Assembly (NCBI RefSeq): GCF_037646345.1
Contig: NZ_JBBEWR010000001.1
Location: forward strand, 1-64,000
DNA from: Ascidiimonas aurantiaca
GTDB taxonomy: Bacteria; Bacteroidota; Bacteroidia; Flavobacteriales; Flavobacteriaceae
Length of the DNA stretch: 64,000 bases
Direction: 5' to 3'
Both the position numbers and the translations under genes were made by a program. The stretch's first letter is position 1, and every line of letters begins with the position of its first letter. Below are positions 42,608-51,892 of the stretch, one piece after another. Under the pieces are notes generated by a model that saw only the letters and a list, made by a program, of their open reading frames with translations, had not been told where the DNA came from and searched no databases.

Positions 42608-42856
42608 TTATTTTCTCGTAAGATCAATCTGTGCGGCTATCAGCTCCAGGCATTTTCCTTCACCAATAGCACTCTGCATACTTTTAGCTTTTTCTTTAAA
42701 AGCTTCGTGTTTTAAAAAAGTTCTCCACAGAGCTGTGATAAAGTCTTTGTATATCAGGCCATCATTCCAGGAGATCAATTGATACTCATAAGCCGTTTCC
42801 AGCAGTTGGGATATATCTTGTTTATATTCATCATGTTTCATAAACACTGCTTCCAT
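42608..42856 (-). CDS. Small protein of unknown function
   Basis: An 82-residue helical, charged protein (ISQLLETAYEYQLISWNDGL, FITALWRTFLKHEAFKEKAK). It has no membrane segment and no motif that I recognise. It is convergent with pxpC, with stops three bases apart. A start at the second Met (42841) would give 77 residues. The 285 bp to the next gene contain a C5/G5 stem near 43001-43019 (CCCCCTTTTTAAAAGGGGG) and a possible TTTG (43090) / TATCTTCG (43111) promoter for the lipoprotein. Confidence 0.55.
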   Translation of the reverse strand: MEAVFMKHDEYKQDISQLLETAYEYQLISWNDGLIYKDFITALWRTFLKHEAFKEKAKSMQSAIGEGKCLELIAAQIDLTRK

Positions 42857-43141
42857 TGTCTTGACAAAATAAAATTCACAAAATAAAAAGGAGTTGTATT
42901 TCTGGAAAGGGGATTTTCCCTGTTTTATAAAGTATTACAGGGTAGAATAGCAATGTTGTCTCTTAAAACAAAAGACTGTTAATATTGAAACGGGGAAATT
43001 CCCCCTTTTTAAAAGGGGGTTTAATCACAACCATTTGATATTTAAAGTTTTATATTTGGATCATCTAATTAGATCGTATCCTTTTTTAATTTGTAAATAA
43101 TAATTTTATCTATCTTCGACCAAAATTAAATCTCCCATATT

Positions 43142-43783
43142 ATGAAAAGTACATATTTTAAAAGCTTGTTATTAGTTGCTCTGCCCATGACGTTATTATC
43201 ACTGGCATCCTGTAAAATGGGACCGGTAGAAGAGCCGTATCCCGACCTCCCCGAAAAGGTGAAAGCCAAACTCATAAATAAAGATTTTGCGACAGAAATG
43301 AGTTCCGGTTTTGTAGATCATATACAAAAGTTACAGGACCTGTCGTCAAAGTATCGCGAGTTACAAGAAATTAACAGTAAAGAGCTTTCTGTAGCTTCTA
43401 GAGAATCCGGTGTTTTAAAAGAGTTTATGAACCAGAAAGTAAAACCTAATTTTAATTTATCTTCATCCAGTTATTACACACTTGAAGAACTTGAAAGTTA
43501 TATTGCTTATGCAAAACGTGAAGCCGCTAAACAGCAAATTAACTTGGAAGGTTTTCGGATTTATTTCGGACTTTTTCCCGAATCTAAAGAAAAGTATGGT
43601 AAAAAGAGTGGTAACTTAACGGTTTTTATTAGTCCTACAGGACGACCTAATGAGCAAAAAGGCGCTTTTTTTATGACCGGTATGATACTGGATGATTCAG
43701 AAATTAGTCCCGACATTACTTCGATAGGCCCGCTGGAATATGGTGGGAATGGAAACCCGCCAGCTGCAGCCTATCCAAACTAG
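43142..43783 (+). CDS. Lipoprotein of unknown function
   Basis: A 213-residue protein with a signal peptide and lipobox LASC (Cys about 24). The mature part has a helical stretch (FVDHIQKLQDLSSKYRELQE) and a C-terminal block (GFRIYFGLFPESKEKYGKKS, LTVFISPTGRPNEQKGAFFM) resembling other flavobacterial hypothetical lipoproteins. It starts a run with a membrane protein six bases downstream and a histidine kinase and response regulator, so it may be part of that signalling unit. Confidence 0.7.
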   Translation: MKSTYFKSLLLVALPMTLLSLASCKMGPVEEPYPDLPEKVKAKLINKDFATEMSSGFVDHIQKLQDLSSKYRELQEINSKELSVASRESGVLKEFMNQKVKPNFNLSSSSYYTLEELESYIAYAKREAAKQQINLEGFRIYFGLFPESKEKYGKKSGNLTVFISPTGRPNEQKGAFFMTGMILDDSEISPDITSIGPLEYGGNGNPPAAAYPN

Positions 43784-43789
43784 AAAAGA

Positions 43790-44449
43790 ATGCTTGAACT
43801 AGAAGTTCTAAAAGGTTCAATAAAGTACATTGCCCTTACAAGCGCTATCATCAGCACCTTATTTTTTTATAAATATAGTCATGGAAGGGCAAAGTACTTT
43901 TTATTTTCAATTTGGTTTATTGTTATCACCGAGTTTTCATATAAATTTCTTTTTTATAAGGTTTTTGACCAGGATATCAGGATTGTAAAGATTATAGTAA
44001 ATATCTATACTCTGGTACAATTTTCTTTTTATATACTTTGGTACAGGTATTTGGTTAAAAACCCACTTAAAAGAAGGACTCTGTTATGGTTTTTTATGCT
44101 GTTTCTTATAGCATTTGTAACGATCTCTGCTTTTCTACAGGAATTTGATAAAATAACTCAGAGTTACACTTATGCTGTTGGCGTAATTCTTTTAATAAGT
44201 ACTATTGTCATATATTTCATGGATGTACTTTCAAGTGAGTTCATCCTTCGGTTTGAAAGATCGGTCATGTTTTGGTTTAGCCTGGGACTATTGCTGTTTC
44301 ATGTACCTTTTATGCCCTTTCAGTTTATAGCGGAATACTATAACTTTAACAGTAATATTTATGTTATTATTCTGTTTGGACTTAATTTACTTATGCATAG
44401 TTGTTTTGTGTACGGAGTTTTATGGAGCAAGAAGAAATACAATTATTAG
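43790..44449 (+). CDS. Multi-pass membrane protein upstream of a histidine kinase
   Basis: A 219-residue protein with about seven hydrophobic segments and few charged residues (ALTSAIISTLFFYKYSHGRA, ILWYRYLVKNPLKRRTLLWF). It has no catalytic motif. It overlaps the kinase gene by 28 bp, so translation is coupled; it may act as the sensory or membrane partner of that short kinase. Such pairs recur in flavobacteria. Confidence 0.7.
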   Translation: MLELEVLKGSIKYIALTSAIISTLFFYKYSHGRAKYFLFSIWFIVITEFSYKFLFYKVFDQDIRIVKIIVNIYTLVQFSFYILWYRYLVKNPLKRRTLLWFFMLFLIAFVTISAFLQEFDKITQSYTYAVGVILLISTIVIYFMDVLSSEFILRFERSVMFWFSLGLLLFHVPFMPFQFIAEYYNFNSNIYVIILFGLNLLMHSCFVYGVLWSKKKYNY

Positions 44450-45207
44450 TACTGGCAGTATCTATTGTACTATTTATTTTAATAGTTACTTTAATACTCA
44501 TTTTTTCTGTTTTTCAAAAAAGGAAAACCCAGCTTCTTATTGAAAAAGCAGAAGAAAGACGGCGTTATGAAGTAGAACTTGCCAAAACTCAGAACGAGAT
44601 TCAGGAGCAAACTTTCAAAAATATAAGCTGGGAATTGCACGATAACATTGGGCAGTTACTGTCAGTAGCAAAAATGCAGCTCAACATGCTTCAGGCAGAT
44701 CTTCCCGATACACATAAAAAAAGATTAAGTGAAGCTTCCGATGTATTAGGAAAAGGGTTGAGTGAAATGCGGCAGCTTTCACGCTCACTAAATACAGATT
44801 TTATATCTAATATTGGTTTAAAAGATTCTCTGGAATCTGAGATCAATCGTTTTAAAAGGCTCAATTTTCTAAATATAAATTATCATCTGGAAGGAGATCC
44901 TGTATTATTGGACAAAAAAGATGAGATCATTATTTTTCGTATTTTTCAGGAATGTTTTTCCAACTGCATTAAATACTCTAAAGCTTCTCATCTCAATATA
45001 ACGGTAAAGTACTCACATAAAGATCTGTTTATTTCTGCTCATGATAATGGTATTGGTTTTGATGCTACTGCCATTAATGAAGGTTCGGGACTTATGAATA
45101 TGCGAAAACGCTCAGAACTTATTAAAGCAGATTTTAAAATTAAAGCAGAGGTTAATGAAGGAGTTTGTGTAACTTTGAGATATCCATATAAGCACCAGGT
45201 ATCATGA
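44422..45207 (+). CDS. Sensor histidine kinase (HisKA_3/HATPase type)
   Basis: A 261-residue kinase. It has one N-terminal membrane segment (about 8-32), a coiled-coil linker (IEKAEERRRYEVELAKTQNE), the phospho-acceptor His in SWELHDNIGQLLSVAKMQLN and the ATPase domain with IFRIFQECFSNCIKYSKASH, AHDNGIGFD and GSGLMNMRKR. This is the NarX/DegS-like family that pairs with LuxR-type regulators. The ATG at 44422 fits a short extracytoplasmic end; an upstream TTG is possible. It overlaps the preceding and following genes. Confidence 0.9.
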   Translation: MEQEEIQLLVLAVSIVLFILIVTLILIFSVFQKRKTQLLIEKAEERRRYEVELAKTQNEIQEQTFKNISWELHDNIGQLLSVAKMQLNMLQADLPDTHKKRLSEASDVLGKGLSEMRQLSRSLNTDFISNIGLKDSLESEINRFKRLNFLNINYHLEGDPVLLDKKDEIIIFRIFQECFSNCIKYSKASHLNITVKYSHKDLFISAHDNGIGFDATAINEGSGLMNMRKRSELIKADFKIKAEVNEGVCVTLRYPYKHQVS

Positions 45208-45848
45208 AAAAATATACGATTGCCATAGTAGATGACCATTCGCTATTCGCTCAATCACTTGAGGCCCTGGTTTCCTCATTTGGAGACTATGAGGTTATCT
45301 TTCATGCAACCAATGGAAAAAACTTCATTGAAACCCTGGAGAAAGGCAAAACCCAGCCAGATGTAGTATTGCTGGATATCAATATGCCTATTATGAATGG
45401 TATTGAGACTATGAACTGGCTAAAACAAAACCACCCTGAAATAAAATCAATAGCCCTGTCGATGGATGATAGCGAAGAAACCATCATTAAAATGCTTAGA
45501 CTGGGAGCTAAGGGATATCTCCTTAAAGATATACATCCTGATATTTTCAGGAAAGCCCTTTCAGACGTTCTGGAGAAAGGGTTTTATTATTCAGACCGTA
45601 TTACCAACACATTACTTGATACCCTTGAACGAAAAGAAAAGCATGAAGAGATCCAGCTAAAAGAGAGGGAAATAGAATTTTTAAAACTGGCCTGCACCGA
45701 AATGACCTATAAGGAAATTGCCAGTGAAATGTTCCTTTCACCTAAAACGGTAGATGGTTACAGGGAAACACTTTTTGATAAACTCGATGTAAAAAGTCGT
45801 ATTGGGTTAGTTCTATATGCCATTAAACACAAGGTCATTGAAGTTTAA
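45204..45848 (+). CDS. LuxR-family (NarL-type) response regulator
   Basis: A 214-residue regulator with a receiver domain (IAIVDDHSLFAQSLEAL, phospho-Asp in VVLLDINMPIMNGIETM, Lys in GAKGYLLKD). A LuxR helix-turn-helix domain follows with LKEREIEFLKLACTEMTYKE and the recognition helix MFLSPKTVDGYRETLFDKLD. It overlaps the kinase gene by four bases, so the two form a cognate pair. Target genes are unknown. Confidence 0.95.
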   Translation: MKKYTIAIVDDHSLFAQSLEALVSSFGDYEVIFHATNGKNFIETLEKGKTQPDVVLLDINMPIMNGIETMNWLKQNHPEIKSIALSMDDSEETIIKMLRLGAKGYLLKDIHPDIFRKALSDVLEKGFYYSDRITNTLLDTLERKEKHEEIQLKEREIEFLKLACTEMTYKEIASEMFLSPKTVDGYRETLFDKLDVKSRIGLVLYAIKHKVIEV

Positions 45849-45887
45849 CAAAGCTTTTTTAAGGATCGTTTATTTTTCTGTCTGTTA

Positions 45888-46619
45888 TTATAATGAGTGA
45901 TATACCTCTTCAAAAGGCACCCTATATCTTTCTGTATAAATACCTTTATTACCGTCTCTAATACCGCAGGCAATAACCATACATATTTCTGAGCCACGAG
46001 GTAATTTGAGAATGTTTTTTATCATTAAAGTATCTGAACCCTCCATAGGGCAGGTGTCATAACCCTTTGCCGCCATACTCAACATAAAGTTTTGCGAAGC
46101 AAGGGCCGCGCTTTTATGCACAACCGTACGGAGATCGCTGGAGCGTAACTGTCGGTAAACCGGTCGAAAAAGCCCTACAATGATAAATATCAAATATTTA
46201 AGCCAGCCCACTATTCCAAGAAAATCAAAGTACACCATAGGAATTAGCTTTTGATAATAGGCCAGGGCATTTTTCTCCCTTCGGGAATAAGTTTCCTTCG
46301 GTTTATCACCGATAAGCCGTGAAAGAAATGCTGCGTTGAAACGGGCTCTTTGTTTCCAAAGGTCTTTTCTGGTTACCACCACTACCAACTGTGAGGCGGT
46401 AGCTGCTGCGTTTTGACCCAGACAGGCTTTTGTCATTTTCTTCATAAGGACATCATCAGTAATATGATAAAATTCCCATAATTGCAGATTGCTACTGGTA
46501 GCGGCCAGCACGGCATCTTCAAGACATGCTTTCACTTCCTCAGGGTGTGGGTGCTCATCTTTTTTAAAAACTCTTACCGAACGCCGGTAAGCAATGGCCT
46601 CAGAAACTGTTTTTTCCAT
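45888..46619 (-). CDS. Nitroreductase-family protein
   Basis: A 243-residue FMN-dependent nitroreductase fold. It begins with EAIAYRRSVRVFKKDE (phosphate-binding Arg residues), then SNLQLWEFYHI, a Lys/Arg-rich insert with a hydrophobic stretch LKYLIFIIVGLF (unusual, possible membrane contact), and a C-terminal ALASQNFMLSMAAKGYDTCP and MEGSD block. It probably reduces nitro or quinone compounds with NAD(P)H. The ATG at 46619 is used, as the upstream in-frame codon is TTG. It is two bases downstream of the aldehyde-dehydrogenase gene, so co-transcribed. Confidence 0.8.
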   Translation of the reverse strand: MEKTVSEAIAYRRSVRVFKKDEHPHPEEVKACLEDAVLAATSSNLQLWEFYHITDDVLMKKMTKACLGQNAAATASQLVVVVTRKDLWKQRARFNAAFLSRLIGDKPKETYSRREKNALAYYQKLIPMVYFDFLGIVGWLKYLIFIIVGLFRPVYRQLRSSDLRTVVHKSAALASQNFMLSMAAKGYDTCPMEGSDTLMIKNILKLPRGSEICMVIACGIRDGNKGIYTERYRVPFEEVYHSL

Positions 46620-46621
46620 TT

Positions 46622-48001
46622 TCAAATTAAGTGTTTTACTTTTTTAGCAATTTTTAATTTTTTTGAATAGGGAGCATACCGTATGGGTATATCAGGCCAT
46701 ATACCTCTCCTTACTACTGGTTTTTTATGGGTAAAAGTGTCAAAACTGGTTCTCCCGTGATAACTGCCTATACCACTTTGTCCCACCCCGCCAAAAGGAA
46801 GTTTTTTATTTATAATTTGAATAATGGTATCATTAATGGCACCTCCTCCAAAAGAAAAATGTCGCATCCATTTACGAGCTTTTTTATGATTACTTGAAAA
46901 TACATACATAGCAAGAGGTTTGGGATACCTTTTTACCATCTCTTCTATTTCTTCCTCTTTTGTAAAGCTTATTACCGGAAGTATCGGGCCAAAGATCTCA
47001 CTGGCCATTAGAGAACTGTCTTTATCGGGTTCATCGATGAGTGTTGGCGAAATAAACCGGTCAGATGAACGGGTGGTACCGCCCAATACAATTTTTTGTC
47101 CCTCCAGTAAGCCGGTCAGTCGGTCAAAGTTTTTCGTATTGATTATTCGGGGATAGTCGGGAGATATTGAAGGGTCGCTGCCATAAGCTCTTTCGATCTC
47201 GTTTTTCATCGCTTCGTAAAAGTTTTTTTTCTGTGAAGCGTGTATTAAAATATAATCCGGAGCAATACATGTTTGTCCGCCGTTCAGGAATTTACCCCAT
47301 GTAATACGCCTGGCTGTTAACGCGATATTAGCAGTTTTATCAATAACACAGGGGTTTTTACCTCCCAGTTCCAAAGTTACCGGCGTAAGATTGCGCGCTG
47401 CGGCTTCATATACTTTACGGCCAACACCCACACTTCCCGTAAAGAAAATATAGTTCCAGGGGAGTTGCAACAAAGCTTTTCCCGTTTCTTCATCTCCTTC
47501 TATTACCTGTACATGCCCCGCATCAAAAACTTCAGATAAGATATTTTTTAAAATGGCCGAGGTTGCCCGGGTATGTTCTGATGGTTTAAGAATAACAGTA
47601 TTACCTGCTGCAATGGCACCTATAAGAGGGGCAATTGCCAGTTGAAAAGGATAATTCCATGGAGAAATAATAAGTACCTGTCCGTAAGGTTCTTTATACA
47701 CCGATGCCAGTGAAGGAAAATTTGCCAGGCTAGGCCATATTCTTTGAGTTTTTGCCCATGATCTTGTTTTTTTAATGACCATATTAAGCTCGGCCAGTAC
47801 AAATTGTGTTTCTGATAAGAGAGATTCAAACTTACTCTTCCTGAAATCGGAATACAAAGCCTCGCATATTGCATCCTCTTTTTCAATAATTACTTTTCTT
47901 AGCTTTTTAAGGAGTGTAATCCTGTGACTGATATTTAAAGTTTTACCACTTTCAAAATATTCTTTTTGTGTAATGAAATGGGACTCCGCAAAAGAATTCA
48001 T
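46622..48001 (-). CDS. Aldehyde dehydrogenase (class 3-like)
   Basis: A 459-residue ALDH of the class 3/YwdH type: ISPWNYPFQLAIAPLIGAIA, NAD-site KPSEHT, FFTGSVGVGRKVYEAAARNL, general-base Glu in LELGGKNP, active Cys in NGGQTCIAPDYIL, and PFGGVGQSGIGSYHGRTSFD. The C-terminus is Lys-rich (YSKKLKIAKKVKHLI), perhaps a membrane-surface helix as in fatty-aldehyde dehydrogenases. It oxidises aldehydes to acids with NAD(P). It is co-transcribed with the nitroreductase gene. Confidence 0.9.
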   Translation of the reverse strand: MNSFAESHFITQKEYFESGKTLNISHRITLLKKLRKVIIEKEDAICEALYSDFRKSKFESLLSETQFVLAELNMVIKKTRSWAKTQRIWPSLANFPSLASVYKEPYGQVLIISPWNYPFQLAIAPLIGAIAAGNTVILKPSEHTRATSAILKNILSEVFDAGHVQVIEGDEETGKALLQLPWNYIFFTGSVGVGRKVYEAAARNLTPVTLELGGKNPCVIDKTANIALTARRITWGKFLNGGQTCIAPDYILIHASQKKNFYEAMKNEIERAYGSDPSISPDYPRIINTKNFDRLTGLLEGQKIVLGGTTRSSDRFISPTLIDEPDKDSSLMASEIFGPILPVISFTKEEEIEEMVKRYPKPLAMYVFSSNHKKARKWMRHFSFGGGAINDTIIQIINKKLPFGGVGQSGIGSYHGRTSFDTFTHKKPVVRRGIWPDIPIRYAPYSKKLKIAKKVKHLI

Positions 48002-48059
48002 AATTTAAACTGCATTAATGTTTTCAATTTAAATAATTATTTGTAATATTGATCTGTAA

Positions 48060-48119
48060 TGAAAAGAAATTTCGAAAATAAGGTCACTATTAATAGTATT
48101 TGCTCAAAAGGCAAATAAG
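48060..48119 (+). CDS. Possible short leader ORF upstream of the first terminator
   Basis: A 19-codon ORF, MKRNFENKVTINSICSKGK, ends 30 bp before the hairpin at 48149-48172. It contains one Val and two Ile codons but they are not adjacent, so a role in attenuation is only possible. It may be chance. Confidence 0.25.
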
Positions 48120-48148
48120 GGGACCGGTAATTGAAAAATATAAATAAT

Positions 48149-48172
48149 GCCTTCCCTTACGGAAGGCTTTTT
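48149..48172 (+). terminator. Terminator hairpin, first of two upstream of ilvD
   Basis: GCCTTCC-CTTAC-GGAAGGC followed by TTTTTG forms a seven-base stem and T-run. It lies in the + strand between the divergent aldehyde dehydrogenase gene and ilvD, so it can only end a leader transcript or a small RNA. Confidence 0.7.
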
Positions 48173-48238
48173 GTTTTAAAAAATGTATTTACAAGTGATC
48201 ATTAGCAGTATTAAAGTAATTCATCCGCTACCGGGTTG

Positions 48239-48307
48239 ATGCAAATAGTACTATCTCAAGAAAAGCCTGTATCAATCAAAAAGATACAGGCTTTTTTTAT
48301 GGGCTGA
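48239..48307 (+). CDS. Branched-chain leader peptide (candidate attenuator)
   Basis: A 22-codon ORF, MQIVLSQEKPVSIKKIQAFF and then MG. Codons 3-5 are ATA GTA CTA, coding Ile-Val-Leu in a row, the three products of the operon below. The ORF runs into the terminator stem at 48263-48298. Stalling of a ribosome at these codons when any of the three charged tRNAs is scarce would cover the foot of the stem and allow read-through into ilvD. The start lacks an obvious Shine-Dalgarno sequence, as is usual in the phylum. Confidence 0.55.
   Translation: MQIVLSQEKPVSIKKIQAFFMG
48263..48298 (+). terminator. Attenuator terminator of the ilv operon
   Basis: AAGCCTGTATC at 48263-48273 and GATACAGGCTT form an 11-base perfect stem followed by TTTTTT. 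It lies 166 bp upstream of ilvD and within the small leader ORF, so it must be conditional if ilvD is expressed from an upstream promoter. Confidence 0.8.
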
Positions 48308-48463
48308 GGCTTGTTGGCTATGATAAATCAGTTTTTTTAAAAAGCTGTAAAACAGAAAGTTATAATAATTATTTAACAATTGAATTTACAATAAACAGAA
48401 AGAACGAGAAGAATCTCCCGTTTTAAATCTGATAATTTCGAAGTAAAAAGAAAAGAAACTGTA

Positions 48464-50140
48464 ATGGCACTAAACAAGTTCAGCAAAAATGTCACACAAG
48501 ATCCCACACAGCCGGCAGCACAGGCGATGCTTCATGCCATAGGGCTTACCCGTGAAGATCTTTCTAAGCCTTTAGTAGGTATAGCAAGTACCGGATATGA
48601 AGGGAACCCCTGTAATATGCATCTTAACGAATTATCTGCCTGGGTTAAGAGAGGGACACAGAAAGAAGATCTGGTAGGATTAATTTTTAATACTATTGGT
48701 GTGAGTGACGGTATTTCCATGGGAACCACCGGTATGCGGTTTTCCTTACCGTCGCGAGATGTTATTGCAGATTCTGTAGAAACGGTAATTCAGGCTATGA
48801 ATTACGATGGAGTTGTAACTGTGGTAGGCTGTGACAAAAATATGCCGGGAGCTCTCATGGGGATGTTACGTCTTAACCGTCCTTCGGTATTAGTATATGG
48901 CGGAACGATAGCCGCGGGTTTTCACGGTGAGAAAAAACTAGATGTAGTCTCTGCATTTGAGGCCTGGGGACAAAAAGTTGCCGGTAAAATTACTGAGCAG
49001 GAATTTGAAGCAGTAGTACAAAATGCCTGTCCCGGTGCCGGCGCCTGTGGAGGGATGTACACAGCCAATACCATGGCATCTGCTATTGAAGCGTTGGGAA
49101 TGGCATTGCCTTATAATTCTTCTAACCCGGCTAATAGTACCGCCAAAAAAGAAGGTTGTGTAGCAGCCGGTAGGGCCATGCGCCTTCTCCTGGAGAAAGA
49201 CATAAAACCCAGAGATATCGTTACCAGAAAAGCCATTGAGAATGCGGTACGCCTTATAATGTTGTTGGGGGGCTCTACGAATGCGGTACTTCATTTCCTG
49301 GCCATCTCAAAGGCTGCCGGAGTAGATTTTAAACTGTCCGATTTTCAAAAAATCAGTGATACTACCCCTTTACTGGCCGATCTTAAACCCAGCGGTCAGT
49401 TTGTTATGGAAGACCTGCATCATGTCGGCGGAATTCCGGCAGTATTAAAATACATGTTAGAGAATGGATTATTACACGGTGATTGCCTTACGGTAACCGG
49501 AAGAACGCTTGCCGAAAACCTGATGGAGGTTCCTGCTCTTAAAGAAGGGCAGAAAATTATACATCCCCTAAGTAACCCGATAAAAGAAAACGGGCACATC
49601 CAGATATTGTTTGGCAATCTCGCATCAGAAGGTGCAGTAGCTAAAATTACAGGCAAAGAAGGCTTACGTTTCAGTGGTAAGGCCAGAGTTTTCAATAGTG
49701 AGTTTGAAGCCAATGAAGGCATAAAACAAGGACAGGTACAAAAAGGTGATGTAATTGTAATACGTTATGAAGGACCCAAAGGGGGGCCTGGGATGCCTGA
49801 AATGTTAAAACCTACAGCAGCTATTATGGGCGCAGGCCTTGGCAAAGAAGTAGCCCTGATAACCGATGGTAGATTTTCAGGAGGAACCCATGGCTTTGTG
49901 GTTGGGCACATATCTCCCGAAGCACAGGAGGGTGGTATGATTGCCTTTATTCAGGATGGAGATCACATTATCATTGATGCAGAAAGCAATACCATAGAAG
50001 TAAGTATTGATGAGGAAACTTTACACTTGCGAAAAGCGAACTGGAAACAGCCCGGATTTCGTTATCAAAAAGGTGTTTTATACAAATATGCCAAAACCGT
50101 TTCATCGGCCTCACAGGGCTGTGTGACCGATGAGTTTTAA
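48464..50140 (+). CDS. ilvD: Dihydroxy-acid dehydratase
   Basis: A 558-residue IlvD that dehydrates dihydroxy acids to 2-oxo acids in valine and isoleucine synthesis. The Fe-S/active-site Cys residues are in VVGCDKNMPGALMGM, QNACPGAGACGGMYTANTMA and, upstream, GYEGNPCNMH. The C-terminal swivelling domain has DGRFSGGTHGFVVGHISPEA with the conserved Ser. Full length. It is the first gene of ilvDBNCA-gapN; its stop overlaps an in-frame ATG for ilvB, although the next ATG is the likely one. Confidence 0.97.
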   Translation: MALNKFSKNVTQDPTQPAAQAMLHAIGLTREDLSKPLVGIASTGYEGNPCNMHLNELSAWVKRGTQKEDLVGLIFNTIGVSDGISMGTTGMRFSLPSRDVIADSVETVIQAMNYDGVVTVVGCDKNMPGALMGMLRLNRPSVLVYGGTIAAGFHGEKKLDVVSAFEAWGQKVAGKITEQEFEAVVQNACPGAGACGGMYTANTMASAIEALGMALPYNSSNPANSTAKKEGCVAAGRAMRLLLEKDIKPRDIVTRKAIENAVRLIMLLGGSTNAVLHFLAISKAAGVDFKLSDFQKISDTTPLLADLKPSGQFVMEDLHHVGGIPAVLKYMLENGLLHGDCLTVTGRTLAENLMEVPALKEGQKIIHPLSNPIKENGHIQILFGNLASEGAVAKITGKEGLRFSGKARVFNSEFEANEGIKQGQVQKGDVIVIRYEGPKGGPGMPEMLKPTAAIMGAGLGKEVALITDGRFSGGTHGFVVGHISPEAQEGGMIAFIQDGDHIIIDAESNTIEVSIDEETLHLRKANWKQPGFRYQKGVLYKYAKTVSSASQGCVTDEF

Positions 50141-50153
50141 TTCTCTATACAAG

Positions 50154-51887
50154 ATGGAAACACTTAAAAAACAGGTAAATCCACAAAAAAGCACAAAAAC
50201 CCTAAAAATAAGTGGGGCAGAAGCAGTAATTCGTTGTTTGTTGGAAGAGGGAATAGATCTTATTTACGGATATCCCGGAGGGGCTATTATGCCTATTTAT
50301 GATGAGCTCTATAAATTTCAGGATCGTTTGCATCATGTGCTTACCCGTCATGAACAAGGAGCCACACATGCGGCACAGGGCTATGCAAGAGCTACCGGAA
50401 AAGTTGGTGTAGCTATGGCTACTTCAGGCCCGGGTGCCACTAATCTGGTTACGGGACTCGCCGATGCGCAGATAGACTCGACCCCCATGGTTTGTATTAC
50501 AGGGCAGGTAGCGAGACACCTTCTGGGGTCAGATGCTTTTCAGGAAACTGATATAGTAGGCATATCTACACCCGTTACCAAATGGAACTATCAGATCACC
50601 CGTGCAGAAGAGATTCCCGAAGTCATTGCCAAAGCTTTTTATATAGCGAGAAGCGGTCGTCCCGGTCCTGTGCTCATAGATATTACCAAAAACGCCCAGT
50701 TTGACGAATTGGATTTTTCTTATAAGCCCTGTTCGGTAATAAGAAGTTACAAAGCAAACCCGGAAATAGATATCGCGAACGTAGAGGCGGCGGCACAGCT
50801 TATAAATACAGCCAAAAAGCCATATATCATTTTTGGTCAGGGAATAATCCTCGGACATGCAGAAGACGAACTCAAACAATTAGTTGAGAAGACCGGAATA
50901 CCGGCTGCCTGGACCATTCTCGGCCTTTCAGCTTTATCAACAGACCATCCCCTAAATGTTGGGATGGTGGGTATGCACGGTAATTACGGCCCCAATGTAC
51001 TCACTAATGAATGCGATGTACTCATTGCTTTAGGAATGCGATTTGATGATCGGGTTACCGGCAAACTGGACACCTATGCGCGGCAGGCCAGGATCATTCA
51101 TTTTGAAATAGACCCGGCTGAAATTGATAAAAATGTAAAAACCGATGTGGCCGTTCTGGGAAATGTAAAAGAAGCACTTCAGCTTTTGTTACCTATGCTT
51201 CGTGCCAACAAACATGAATCGTGGCATGAAGAGTTTCGTAAAAAATATGCCGTAGAATTTGATGAGGTGATCAAAAAAGATCTGTATCCCACCAAATCCG
51301 GTCTGACTATGGGAGAGGTAATGGAGTGCATTAATCAGGCTTCCGGAAACGATGCAGTAATTGTTTCAGATGTAGGCCAGCATCAAATGATAGCCTGCCG
51401 ATATGCCAAATTTACCCGAAGTAAAAGTAATATAACTTCCGGTGGTCTGGGTACTATGGGTTTTGCCTTACCTGCTGCACTGGGAGCAAAAATGGGAGTG
51501 CCTGACAGAGAAGTGATCGCAGTTATAGGTGATGGAGGCTACCAGATGACCATTCAGGAATTGGGAACTATTTTCCAGACGGGCACCGCTGTAAAAATAG
51601 TAGTACTTAACAACAATTTCCTGGGTATGGTACGGCAATGGCAACAATTGTTTTTTGACAGGCGATATGCCTCCACCGAATTGGTTAATCCCGATTTTGT
51701 AACCATTGCTAAAGGCTATAACATATCTGCACGGCGTGTTGCCAAAAGAGAAGAACTCCGGGAAGCAGTTGAAGAGATGATCGCATCAAAACAGGCTTAC
51801 TTCCTGGAAGTTTGTGTAGAGAAAGAAGATAATGTATTCCCCATGATCCCAACCGGGGCTTCAGTTTCAGATATTCGCTTAAGTTAA
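50154..51887 (+). CDS. ilvB: Acetolactate synthase large subunit
   Basis: A 577-residue thiamine-diphosphate enzyme that condenses pyruvate with pyruvate or 2-oxobutyrate. GAEAVIRCLLEEGIDLIYGY starts the Pyr domain; the catalytic Glu is in HEQGATHAAQGYAR; the central FAD domain has RFDDRVTGKL; the ThDP motif is GDGGYQMTIQELG...NNNFLGMVRQW. The ATG at 50154 (METLKKQ) is preferred; the upstream ATG at 50130 overlaps ilvD. It pairs with IlvN encoded 5 bp downstream. Confidence 0.97.
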   Translation: METLKKQVNPQKSTKTLKISGAEAVIRCLLEEGIDLIYGYPGGAIMPIYDELYKFQDRLHHVLTRHEQGATHAAQGYARATGKVGVAMATSGPGATNLVTGLADAQIDSTPMVCITGQVARHLLGSDAFQETDIVGISTPVTKWNYQITRAEEIPEVIAKAFYIARSGRPGPVLIDITKNAQFDELDFSYKPCSVIRSYKANPEIDIANVEAAAQLINTAKKPYIIFGQGIILGHAEDELKQLVEKTGIPAAWTILGLSALSTDHPLNVGMVGMHGNYGPNVLTNECDVLIALGMRFDDRVTGKLDTYARQARIIHFEIDPAEIDKNVKTDVAVLGNVKEALQLLLPMLRANKHESWHEEFRKKYAVEFDEVIKKDLYPTKSGLTMGEVMECINQASGNDAVIVSDVGQHQMIACRYAKFTRSKSNITSGGLGTMGFALPAALGAKMGVPDREVIAVIGDGGYQMTIQELGTIFQTGTAVKIVVLNNNFLGMVRQWQQLFFDRRYASTELVNPDFVTIAKGYNISARRVAKREELREAVEEMIASKQAYFLEVCVEKEDNVFPMIPTGASVSDIRLS

Positions 51888-51892
51888 GAGTT

